From contig NZ_LN868536.1 in NCBI RefSeq assembly GCF_001261775.1, positions 248,001 to 312,000 of the forward strand: a DNA stretch of 64,000 bases, read 5' to 3'. Below, one piece after another: positions 52,888-59,876 of this stretch. Within the stretch, counting starts at the first letter, position 1, and each line of letters starts with the position of its first letter. The position numbers and the translations under genes were made by a program. This DNA is from Anaeromassilibacillus senegalensis (GTDB lineage: Bacteria > Bacillota > Clostridia > Oscillospirales > Acutalibacteraceae). Below the pieces are notes generated by a model that saw only the letters and a program-made list of their open reading frames with translations, made no database searches and was not told the DNA's origin.

Positions 52888-53727
52888 ATGGCGGCAGATT
52901 TGCATTGCCATACAAAAATGTCCGATGGGTCCGTGAGCATTGAGGAATTGGTCCTGCTGGCGAAACAGAAAGGCGTTTCCACGATTGCGGTGACGGATCA
53001 CGATACCTTTTCCGGCGCGGTGCGCGCCAAAATTTACGGCGAACGGCATGGGGTAGAGGTGCTTCCCGGCGCGGAATTCTCCTGCGTCGACCCCGCGACG
53101 GGACGCAAAGCGCATATCCTGTGCTATGGCTGCGCACATATGAACCGGCTGGAAGGCCTCTGCCGAAAGATCGGGGAGAGCCGCCGGCGGTCGGTGCAGA
53201 TGTCTCTGCAAAAGGTGATGCGCATTTATCCCATTTCACAGGAAATGGTGGTGCACCGTGCCCACGGAAGTACCAATTTATTTAAACAGCATATCATGCA
53301 CGCATTGATCGACGCGGGATACGCGGACAGCTTTTATGGAACCGTTTATCAGAAGTTGTTTCGTCCGCGAACCGGTTTGGCGTACTGCAAAACGGAGTAT
53401 CCGGACGTACACGACGTCATCCGGCAGATCCATGCGGCGGGCGGACTTGCCATGCTGGCGCATCCGCCTGTGTATGACAGCTTCGATTTGCTGGAGCAGC
53501 TTGCGCAGGACCGCGAAATAGAAGGTGTGGAGGTCTGGCATACGCGCCATACGGAGGAAGACGAAGCGCGGATCCGGCAAATCGCGGAGCAATACGATTT
53601 GCTGAAAACCGGGGGGACAGATTTTCATGGAATGTACAGCAAACTTCCGCATCCGATTGGCTCGTGTACAACGCCGGAAGATTCGCTGGAACAATTGAGA
53701 GAGCGGATCCGGCGCAATCCATTATAA
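52888..53727 (+). CDS. PHP-domain phosphoesterase
   Basis: A 279-residue metal-dependent phosphoesterase. Ligands: DLHCHTKMSDGS, VTDHDTFSG, PGAEFSC, CYGCAHMN, HAAGGLAMLAHPP and GGTDFHGM. Relatives of this size act on nucleoside bisphosphates or histidinol phosphate. GAGGTGATAGG precedes the ATG. The TSCPD gene follows after 21 bases and is probably co-transcribed. Confidence 0.87.
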   Translation: MAADLHCHTKMSDGSVSIEELVLLAKQKGVSTIAVTDHDTFSGAVRAKIYGERHGVEVLPGAEFSCVDPATGRKAHILCYGCAHMNRLEGLCRKIGESRRRSVQMSLQKVMRIYPISQEMVVHRAHGSTNLFKQHIMHALIDAGYADSFYGTVYQKLFRPRTGLAYCKTEYPDVHDVIRQIHAAGGLAMLAHPPVYDSFDLLEQLAQDREIEGVEVWHTRHTEEDEARIRQIAEQYDLLKTGGTDFHGMYSKLPHPIGSCTTPEDSLEQLRERIRRNPL

Positions 53728-53748
53728 ATTTTTCTGGGAGTTGACAGA

Positions 53749-54003
53749 ATGCAATATACATACAAAACACGCGGCGTTTGTTCCTCGGAGATTCATCTGG
53801 AGCTCGATGGGGAGATTGTCAAGTCTGTCCAGTTTGTCGGCGGCTGCAATGGGAACCTCAAGGGCATTTCGTCGCTGATTGCAGGAATGAAAGTGGATGA
53901 TGTCATCGAACGCTGTAAAGGAATTCAGTGTGGGTTCAAGCCGACCTCTTGTCCGGATCAGCTTGCACGTGCGCTGACAGAGGCCAAGGCGCGGCAGGAA
54001 TAA
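53749..54003 (+). CDS. TSCPD-domain protein (TIGR03905 type)
   Basis: An 84-residue protein with the family motif TSCPDQLARAL near the C-terminus and VCSSEIHLELDGEIVKSVQF then GGCNGNL at the start. TSCPD domains occur at the C-terminus of adenosylcobalamin-dependent ribonucleotide reductases and stand alone in many Clostridia; the function of the free form is unknown. Three to four conserved Cys suggest metal or redox binding. RBS GGGAGTTG. Confidence 0.93.
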   Translation: MQYTYKTRGVCSSEIHLELDGEIVKSVQFVGGCNGNLKGISSLIAGMKVDDVIERCKGIQCGFKPTSCPDQLARALTEAKARQE

Positions 54004-54033
54004 CGGAAGGCTTGTCCGGACGATGGGAAAAGG

Positions 54034-54064
54034 AAAAGGGGCTGCGCTTGATGCAGCCCCTTTT
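54034..54064. terminator. Bidirectional terminator
   Basis: AAAAGGGGCTGC (54034-54045) pairs with GCAGCCCCTTTT (54053-54064); it lies between the TSCPD gene (+) and the small Cys-rich gene (-). Confidence 0.85.
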
Positions 54065-54075
54065 CGTTGCGGAGA

Positions 54076-54237
54076 TTAGCAGCAGCCGTTGCCACAGCCA
54101 CAGCCGTTGTCGCAGCCACAATTGTTGCCACAGCCGCAGCCGCCTTCGTTACCACAGCCACAGAACAGAAGGATGATGATGAGGATGATGATCCAAGAAC
54201 AACCGCCGCCGCAGCCACCTAAGAAATTGTTACACAT
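54076..54237 (-). CDS. 53-residue Cys/Gly-rich membrane miniprotein
   Basis: A tiny protein with 13 Cys among 53 residues. The order is: Cys/Gly N-terminus (MCNNFLGGCGGGCS), one hydrophobic segment (about 15-26, WIIILIIILLFC), then a tail of CGCG repeats with Asn. The start at 54237 has AAGGAGG ten bases upstream. It is a single-gene unit with its own terminator. Metal binding, a redox role or a spore-coat role are all possible; I know of no defined family. Confidence 0.75.
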   Translation of the reverse strand: MCNNFLGGCGGGCSWIIILIIILLFCGCGNEGGCGCGNNCGCDNGCGCGNGCC

Positions 54238-54242
54238 AATTG

Positions 54243-54290
54243 TTTGCCTCCTTTTTTGATTTACAATATAGTATATTGCGAGGAGGCAAA
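54243..54290 (-). promoter_or_regulatory. Nested palindromes upstream of the Cys-rich gene
   Basis: Arms TTTGCCTCC (54243-54251, overlapping the ribosome site) and GGAGGCAAA (54282-54290) enclose a perfect palindrome CAATATA-G-TATATTG (54264-54278) that contains TATACT on the minus strand. It could be an operator or, if transcription starts upstream, an RBS-masking hairpin. Confidence 0.5.
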
Positions 54291-54439
54291 AGGTGTTACA
54301 ACGAATTTTTTGAAAGCGCTTTGCAGTGGATCCGGCGCGGCACGGATATATTGAACCGGCAGTTTGTATATAGATAGAAAATGCGAAAACAATTTCTGAG
54401 CGAATGGCGTTCGCTTGAACAGAATGGAGGAATGGGCCT

Positions 54440-54808
54440 ATGGCACCGATACATCCCGAAAGCGGACGGAAATCCGTCCCGGCGCATGTGCGCGTGGTAG
54501 TGGACATCCACTGCCCTGTATGCGGCGCGTCGTTTGACGATATTGTCCGCGGCGGCCATGCAGGCTGCGCCGAATGTTACCACACCTTCTATGAGCGGCT
54601 GGCCCCGATGATCCAGCGTATCCATGGGGAAGTTGTCCATTGCGGCAAAGTTCCCGGGGCAAATCTGCCTCAGCCCCGGCAGGGCAGCCAGCTGATGGTG
54701 AAGCGCCGCGCATTGCGCGAGGCGATCAATACCCAGAACTTTGAGTATGCCGCCGCGCTGCGCGATCAAATCAAAGCGCTGGAAGGAGGGGAAGATGCCG
54801 ATGAATAA
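54440..54808 (+). CDS. mcsA: McsA-like protein, short form (single zinc-finger pair, UVR motif)
   Basis: A 122-residue activator of the protein-arginine kinase McsB. The ATG at 54440 has GGAGG ten bases upstream. Residues about 24-50 keep one zinc site (CPVCGASF ... GCAECYHTF), and the end has the UVR motif (REAINTQNFEYAAALRDQIKA). Bacillus McsA (about 185 residues) has an additional N-terminal CxxC pair; that part is absent here and no upstream coding is seen. It overlaps mcsB by 14 bases. Function in Clp-dependent protein quality control is known for the family. Confidence 0.85.
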   Translation: MAPIHPESGRKSVPAHVRVVVDIHCPVCGASFDDIVRGGHAGCAECYHTFYERLAPMIQRIHGEVVHCGKVPGANLPQPRQGSQLMVKRRALREAINTQNFEYAAALRDQIKALEGGEDADE

Positions 54809-55823
54809 ATGGTACGAGCAGGGCGGGGAGCAGGAAGACGTCGTAATCAGTACGCGCATCCGCCTGGCGCGCAGCCTGCCGGGCTATCCCTATCCGCAGC
54901 GGATGAACGCCGCGGGCCGCCGCCAGATTGAACAGATGGTTTTTGAAGCTGCCACCGATGAGAACACGGCGGTCGGCCACCAGTTCGCCTACCAGAGCAT
55001 GGAAGAAATTGCCCGTATGGAGGGGCTTTCCCTTGCAGAACGCCGTCTGGTACGCCCGGATTTTCCGGCGAGCCGGCAGGGCGGTCTGTTGTTTACGCAG
55101 GATGAAGCGGTTTCCCTGGTAGTAAACGATGAGGACCATTTGCGCATTCAGGTGTTCCACGCGGGCCTGGATCTGGAAAATGCCTATGCGGAGGCCGACC
55201 GGATGGACACCATTCTCGATAAGGCGCTGCACTTTGCTTTTGACACGAAGCTGGGCTATCTGACGCAGGACCCGCAGAATCTTGGGACGGGAATGCGGGC
55301 TTCCCTGTTGCTGCATCTGCCGGCGCTACACGAGAACGGTTCCCTGGGCCGCATCGCGGCGGGTCTCGCCAAACTGGGCCTGTCCCTGGAGGAGGAACCG
55401 TTCGATACAGAGCAGGAGAGCGAGGGGACCGCGCGGTACCTGCTTTCCAACCGGCTGACGCTGGGGCTTTCCGAGGAGGACGCCCTGCGGAACCTGAAGA
55501 GCATTGCTCAGCAGCTGCTGGTGCAGGAGCGCACTGCCCGCCTGACACTGGCGGAAAAGCTGGAGGTACAGGACGCGGTTAGCCGCGCGCTGGGGGTTTT
55601 GCAGAATGCGCGAATGATCAGCAATCAGGAAATGGCGAGTCTGCTGTACAGCGTACGTTTTGGCGTGGCGACGGGCCTGCTCTCCGGCGTGGCCTATGAA
55701 AAGCTGGACGCCCTGTTGATGGAGCTACAGCCCGCCACCCTGACGCTGGCATGCGGCAGGAGGCTTACACAGTCGCAGCGGGAAAGCCTGCGCGCGGAGA
55801 TCATTCACCGTGTCCTCGTTTAA
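54795..55823 (+). CDS. mcsB: Protein-arginine kinase McsB
   Basis: A 342-residue phosphagen-kinase-fold enzyme that marks proteins with phosphoarginine for ClpCP. Seen: STRIRLARSLPGYPYP, VNDEDHLRIQVFHAG (catalytic acidic loop), TQDPQNLGTGMRASLLLHLP and an Arg-rich end. Start at 54795 or 54801 (both after GGAGGGG). It is coupled to mcsA; ctsR and clpC, usual neighbours in Bacillus, are not adjacent here. Confidence 0.93.
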   Translation: MPMNKWYEQGGEQEDVVISTRIRLARSLPGYPYPQRMNAAGRRQIEQMVFEAATDENTAVGHQFAYQSMEEIARMEGLSLAERRLVRPDFPASRQGGLLFTQDEAVSLVVNDEDHLRIQVFHAGLDLENAYAEADRMDTILDKALHFAFDTKLGYLTQDPQNLGTGMRASLLLHLPALHENGSLGRIAAGLAKLGLSLEEEPFDTEQESEGTARYLLSNRLTLGLSEEDALRNLKSIAQQLLVQERTARLTLAEKLEVQDAVSRALGVLQNARMISNQEMASLLYSVRFGVATGLLSGVAYEKLDALLMELQPATLTLACGRRLTQSQRESLRAEIIHRVLV

Positions 55824-55843
55824 TCGGGTCCGTCGGGGGAAAC

Positions 55844-55872
55844 TTGCATTTGTGCGGCCCGCGCTATATAAT
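55844..55872 (+). promoter_or_regulatory. Promoter of the 217-residue gene
   Basis: TTGCAT, 17 bases, TATAAT; ATG at 55930. Confidence 0.75.
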
Positions 55873-55929
55873 GGAGAAAAATTGAGGATCAGCTGATTTC
55901 AGCGGCTCCCCAGGGAAGAAGGGAACGCA

Positions 55930-56583
55930 ATGCCAAACCAAAAAGAAAACCAAACGGAACTGGCTGCCGCGCTGTTTCATACCATCGGCGGGGCGGTCCC
56001 GCACCCGTATGAACTGGAGGGCAGGGCCAGGCAGCTTACACAGGAGCTTGGGGATCAGACGCGCGTACTTTTAAAAATAGTAGAATTGTGCAGTCCGCCC
56101 GCAACGCCGGCGCAGCTCTATTTATCGACCAAGGCATACAGCTGGCTGGGCGGAACATACAGCAGCCAGGCTGCAAAATGCGCGGCGGCCTATCTGGCAA
56201 CGGACGGTTGGACGGACCTGCCACGCAAAACAGTGGGGGAGGATGGGATTCCGGTCAACGGTGCGGCGGCGAGCCGCGCGTCTGTTGTGGCGGATCTTGC
56301 CGCGGCGGAACAGGCGCTGGGAAAAGCGGAAGCCTCTCTTTCACACTATCTGGAAGCATACCGGCTGGAGCCGTACCGCGCTATGTTTGCCATCAAGGCG
56401 GCAGACAGCATGGTATCGCTCGGCCGCAGGGAGGAAGCGCTGACCTTTTTGCGTGGGCAGCGGCAGAACCGTTACTATACCCCGGTAAAATACAAGGACG
56501 CGCAGGGGAATGTCGCCCGGAACGATACGTTTCGAGAACTGCTCAACGCGCATATCCTCAAACTGGAGGCGGCTGTATCATAA
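55930..56583 (+). CDS. Hypothetical protein with TPR-like helices
   Basis: A 217-residue cytoplasmic protein I cannot name. It is helical: AAALFHTIGGAVPHPYELEG, then RVLLKIVELCSPPATPAQLY, and a region about 120-185 (AEQALGKAEASLSHYLEAYR, YRAMFAIKAADSMVSLGRRE) whose spacing of Ala, Tyr and Leu is like a pair of TPR helices. No signal peptide. GGGAAGAAGGG precedes the ATG. It has its own promoter and a bidirectional terminator after it. Confidence 0.8.
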   Translation: MPNQKENQTELAAALFHTIGGAVPHPYELEGRARQLTQELGDQTRVLLKIVELCSPPATPAQLYLSTKAYSWLGGTYSSQAAKCAAAYLATDGWTDLPRKTVGEDGIPVNGAAASRASVVADLAAAEQALGKAEASLSHYLEAYRLEPYRAMFAIKAADSMVSLGRREEALTFLRGQRQNRYYTPVKYKDAQGNVARNDTFRELLNAHILKLEAAVS

Positions 56584-56638
56584 AAACTGCTGCAAAGGCG
56601 ATTCAATGAAACGCGAAGAGCATTCCTAAAACAATATG

Positions 56639-56684
56639 AAAATGCCCGCGATATCCATTTAACTGGATTTCGCGGGCATTTTTA
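56639..56684. terminator. Bidirectional terminator
   Basis: AAAATGCCCGCGA pairs with TCGCGGGCATTTTT, with an inner ATCCA/TGGAT stem; it lies between the orphan gene (+) and trpS (-). Confidence 0.88.
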
Positions 56685-56717
56685 TGCCGTACATATTGAA
56701 AAGGGGAGCCCTTTTGC

Positions 56718-57722
56718 TTATTGTACGTAACCGATTTTTTTCATGACCTTGCGCAGGGTACGGATCGAAATGGCCAGCGCTTTTTCCGCGCTGTCGCGGT
56801 AGCACTGCTGCAAATAATCCTTGTTTTTGATGTAGTCCGCATACCGCTCCTGAATGGGACGAAGGTGCTCGACCACCGCTTCGCCTACGGCAGTTTTAAA
56901 ATCGCCGTAGCCTTTTCCTGCAAATTCCTGCTCGATCTGCTCAAAGGTGCGGCCGGTGATGGAGGAGTAAATGCCCATCAGGTTGTTTACGCCGTCTTTG
57001 CCTTCCGCGTAGTGGACGCTGGCCTCGCTGTCCGTGACGGCCCGCTTGAACTTGCGCAGAATATCCTCCGGTTTGTCCAGCAGCGCAACATAGCTGTTGG
57101 CGTTTTCATCGGATTTGCTCATCTTGCGGGACGGGTCCTGCAAAGACATCACGCGTGCGCCGTTCTTTGGAATGTACGGGTCCGGCACCACAAAGGTGGG
57201 GCTGTACAGGCCGTTGAAGCGCTCCGCAATGTTGCGGGTCAGCTCCAGATGCTGTTTCTGGTCCGCCCCCACGGGCACCAGGTCCGCCTGGTACAGCAGG
57301 ATATCCGCTGCCATCAGGGCCGGATAGGTGAACAGACCCGCGTTGATGTTGTCCGCATGTTTGGCGGATTTATCCTTAAACTGCGTCATGCGGGACAACT
57401 CGCCGAACTGCGTGTAGCAGTTTAAAATCCAGGCCAGCTCCGCATGCGTGTGGACATGGCTCTGCATGAAGAAAATGCTCTTGTCGAGGTCTACGCCGCA
57501 GGCCAGCAGCAGGGCGTAGGCCTCCAATATATTGTGGCGGAATTTGGCGGGTTCCTGCCGCACGGTAATGGTATGCAGGTCCGCGAGGGCAAAAATGCAG
57601 TTGAACTCATCCTGCATCGCCGTCCAGTTTTTCAGTGCGCCCAAATAGTTGCCCAGGGTAATGGTGCCGCTTGGCTGGATCGCGCTGAATATGACCTTTT
57701 TGCGTTCGGTATTCTGTTCCAT
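56718..57722 (-). CDS. trpS: Tryptophanyl-tRNA synthetase
   Basis: A 334-residue class I synthetase that charges tRNA-Trp. Motifs: QPSGTITLGNYLGALKNW (HIGH-region) and SRKMSKSDENA (KMSKS). ATG 57722 follows AAGGAGGG; longer frames lack a site. Length and motifs are normal for bacterial TrpRS. It lies 10 bases after the aminotransferase, so both share a transcript. No T-box leader was recognised upstream. Confidence 0.96.
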   Translation of the reverse strand: MEQNTERKKVIFSAIQPSGTITLGNYLGALKNWTAMQDEFNCIFALADLHTITVRQEPAKFRHNILEAYALLLACGVDLDKSIFFMQSHVHTHAELAWILNCYTQFGELSRMTQFKDKSAKHADNINAGLFTYPALMAADILLYQADLVPVGADQKQHLELTRNIAERFNGLYSPTFVVPDPYIPKNGARVMSLQDPSRKMSKSDENANSYVALLDKPEDILRKFKRAVTDSEASVHYAEGKDGVNNLMGIYSSITGRTFEQIEQEFAGKGYGDFKTAVGEAVVEHLRPIQERYADYIKNKDYLQQCYRDSAEKALAISIRTLRKVMKKIGYVQ

Positions 57723-57732
57723 GAAGCCCTCC

Positions 57733-58923
57733 TTACAGCACATCCTTGGCGAGCTGGCCAAGAATCTCAATGCCCTTGACGAGCTGTTCGTCCGTCGGGC
57801 TGGAATAGTTGATGCGGAAGCTCTGGCAGGGCGCACTTTCGTCGGTCAGGAACGCGTTGCCCGGCACGACGCAGACCTTGCGCAGGACCGCCTGCTTGCT
57901 GAACGCGGGCATATCCACACCGTCCGGCAGGGTGCACCACATGAAAAGGCCGCCTTCAAACGGATTGTATGTAATCTTGTTGGGGACCAGGCATTCGTCC
58001 ATTTTGCGGAGGGCGAGCGCGGATTTTGCACGGTACAGCTCGCGCAAATGCTCCAGATGTGCCTCAAAATCATATTTGGTAATGAATTCGTCGCAGATAA
58101 TCTGGCTCCACATGGAGGTGTGCACGTCCGCGCCCTGCTTGCAGACGATCATCTTCTGCAGCAGGTCCTTCGGCGCGATCGCATACCCGACGCGCATGCC
58201 GGGAGAAATCACCTTACTGAAGGTGCCCGCATAGACGACAATGCCGTCCTCGTCCATGGATTTGATTGTCGGAATATAGTCGCCTTTAATGCGCAGGTCG
58301 CCATACGGGTTATCTTCCAGAATCAGGACGTTATACTGCTTCGCCAGCGCGTATAGTTGCTTGCGCTTCTCCAGGCTCATGGTAATGCCGGAGGGATTCT
58401 GGAAATTCGGAATGGTATAGATGTATTTGGCGTTCTTTTCTTCTTTGAGCGCCTGCTCCAGCGCATCCATATTCATGCCGTCGGCATCCATCGGGACGCC
58501 GCGCAGGCGGGCGTTATAGGAACGGAACGTATTCAGTGAACCGATAAAGCTCGGCGCTTCACACAGGACGACGTCTCCTTCATTACATAGAGACTTCGTA
58601 AACAGATCCATGACCTGCTGTGCGCCGGAGGTGATGAGGATGTCGTCAAACGCGCGGCCCACGTTGTGCTTTTCCTTCATATAGGCAGAGACATGCTGGC
58701 GCAGCGGCACGTAGCCCTCTGTCAGGCCGTACTGCAGCGCGTCAATCGGATGCTCCAGCAGAATGCGGGCGGAAATTTCAGAAATTTCCTTGGCCGGGAA
58801 CGCTTCCGGGGCGGGATTGCCGGCGGAGAGGGAAACCACGGTGGGGTCGGCGGCATACTTGAAGATTTCGCGGATCGCAGACGGCTTGAGCGTCTGCACG
58901 CGATCGGAAAAACGATAGTCCAT
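57733..58923 (-). CDS. PLP-dependent aminotransferase, class I/II (2-aminoadipate/aromatic type)
   Basis: A 396-residue fold-type I aminotransferase, probably for aromatic or branched amino acids. Seen: SLSAGNPAPEAFP near the start, YGLTEGYVPLRQHVSAYM, ITSGAQQVMDLFTKSLCNEG, PNFQNPSGITMS, LEDNPYGDL and the Schiff-base Lys in YAGTFSKVISPGMRVGY. The wording is that of MocR-related LysN/AraT enzymes without the DNA-binding domain. Start 58923 has AAAGGATC upstream. First gene of the operon with trpS. Confidence 0.92.
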   Translation of the reverse strand: MDYRFSDRVQTLKPSAIREIFKYAADPTVVSLSAGNPAPEAFPAKEISEISARILLEHPIDALQYGLTEGYVPLRQHVSAYMKEKHNVGRAFDDILITSGAQQVMDLFTKSLCNEGDVVLCEAPSFIGSLNTFRSYNARLRGVPMDADGMNMDALEQALKEEKNAKYIYTIPNFQNPSGITMSLEKRKQLYALAKQYNVLILEDNPYGDLRIKGDYIPTIKSMDEDGIVVYAGTFSKVISPGMRVGYAIAPKDLLQKMIVCKQGADVHTSMWSQIICDEFITKYDFEAHLEHLRELYRAKSALALRKMDECLVPNKITYNPFEGGLFMWCTLPDGVDMPAFSKQAVLRKVCVVPGNAFLTDESAPCQSFRINYSSPTDEQLVKGIEILGQLAKDVL

Positions 58924-59029
58924 AACACAGGATCCTTTCACAATTTCATATATTGTTAAGTTTATCATAATTTCCCTTTTCCGTAAAGGCTGGGATGGGT
59001 GATACAGAGGATTACGATCAATGTAAGTT

Positions 59030-59236
59030 TTAGAAATAATTGTCTTTTTCAAGCTGTTCCAATTGTTCTATACGCTTTTGAGCTAAATCTTCTTCCGTAA
59101 AGTAAATCTGAATATAGGATTCGCATAGTCCAATATTATCTATTGAAATTGAGTTTAAGCTGCAATGACCGTTTTTCCAATATAGACATAAATCATATGC
59201 ACAGGAAATAACTGGCGGCAAAAAAATATACTCCAT
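59030..59236 (-). CDS. 68-residue orphan protein divergent to an XRE regulator
   Basis: A small acidic protein of unknown function with several Cys in the first 40 residues (VISCAYDLCLYWKNGHCS) and a charged helical end (EEDLAQKRIEQLEQLEKDN). Support for a real gene: AGGAGG 11 bases upstream of the ATG, and a good promoter, TTGATC-17-TATAAT (59284-59312). It shares a 26-bp palindrome with the divergent regulator gene at 59355. A toxin, antitoxin or small regulator partner is possible. Confidence 0.65.
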   Translation of the reverse strand: MEYIFLPPVISCAYDLCLYWKNGHCSLNSISIDNIGLCESYIQIYFTEEDLAQKRIEQLEQLEKDNYF

Positions 59237-59261
59237 TATTTTTTGTTCCTCCTAATATGCA

Positions 59262-59287
59262 TAATTGCACCTAATTAAGTGCAATTA
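59262..59287. promoter_or_regulatory. 26-bp palindromic operator between divergent genes
   Basis: TAATTGCAC (59262-59270) and GTGCAATTA (59279-59287) are perfect arms with an 8-base spacer. The site covers the -10 area of the minus promoter and a TTGCAC -35-like box on the plus strand. It probably binds the adjacent XRE protein. Confidence 0.65.
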
Positions 59288-59312
59288 TACAACAAATCTG
59301 CGTTACGATCAA
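59284..59312 (-). promoter_or_regulatory. Promoter of the 68-residue gene
   Basis: On the minus strand TTGATC, 17 bases, TATAAT; overlaps the palindrome. Confidence 0.75.
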
Positions 59313-59354
59313 CCCATCATTTTGCGCGGGTAAATGGACTCTGGAGGAATAACG

Positions 59355-59579
59355 ATGGATTTTTCGTATGAAAAGGCGATGGGAGAACAGATCAGAAAGC
59401 TGCGGGAGCAGCGCGGCTGGACACAGGAGATGCTTTCTGCAAAGCTGCAAACCGCAGGCTGCGATATTACACGAAGCGCCTTGGCAAAGATTGAAGTGGG
59501 ACAGCGGCACATCTACCCGCAGGAAATTAAAGCATTGCAAAACATCCTGCAGGTCCCGTATGAGTTGCTATTTGTATAA
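59355..59579 (+). CDS. XRE-family helix-turn-helix regulator
   Basis: A 74-residue DNA-binding protein: GEQIRKLREQRGWTQEMLSA and TRSALAKIEVGQRHIYPQEI are the two helices of an XRE HTH, with a short C-terminal end. ATG 59355 follows GGAGGA; an upstream in-frame ATG (59334) lacks a site. It faces the 68-residue gene across a palindrome, the usual geometry of a repressor controlling itself and a neighbour. Followed by a terminator at 59612. Confidence 0.9.
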   Translation: MDFSYEKAMGEQIRKLREQRGWTQEMLSAKLQTAGCDITRSALAKIEVGQRHIYPQEIKALQNILQVPYELLFV

Positions 59580-59611
59580 TGATGGCGAAATTTACAGAAT
59601 GTATAGAAAGA

Positions 59612-59644
59612 GGCCGTGAATCAGGAGATTCACGGTCTTTTTTA
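59612..59644 (+). terminator. Terminator of the XRE gene
   Basis: GGCCGTGAATC pairs with GATTCACGGTC (one G-U), followed by T6. Confidence 0.88.
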
Positions 59645-59773
59645 ACGGCATGCTTTGTAAATATAAAACAAAATGCTACAGCGTGACAGAAAGACTGATT
59701 TGAATTTTTTCTTATACAGCACGGAAATACAGGCAGCTCTCCGACGGGAAAGCGCAGAATATTACACTACGTT

Positions 59774-59806
59774 GTGACAAAACATTCCATATACTTATTG
59801 TATAAT
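59774..59806 (+). promoter_or_regulatory. spoIIE promoter, wide-spaced
   Basis: GTGACA (59774-59779), 21 bases, TATAAT (59801-59806). Wide spacing is known for Spo0A-activated spoIIE/spoIIG promoters of Bacillus. The minus-strand TTTGTCAC overlapping the -35 resembles a 0A box with mismatches. Confidence 0.6.
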
Positions 59807-59876
59807 GTTCGCAATGACCCCGAAAAAATGTACAAGCAGTATGGCGGGAGACCCTGACAAAAGGAGAGCGGTAACC

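Noticed and set aside
58924..59029. T-box leader for the aminotransferase-trpS operon
   Set aside because: The upstream space is short and lacks the conserved T-box sequence and antiterminator.
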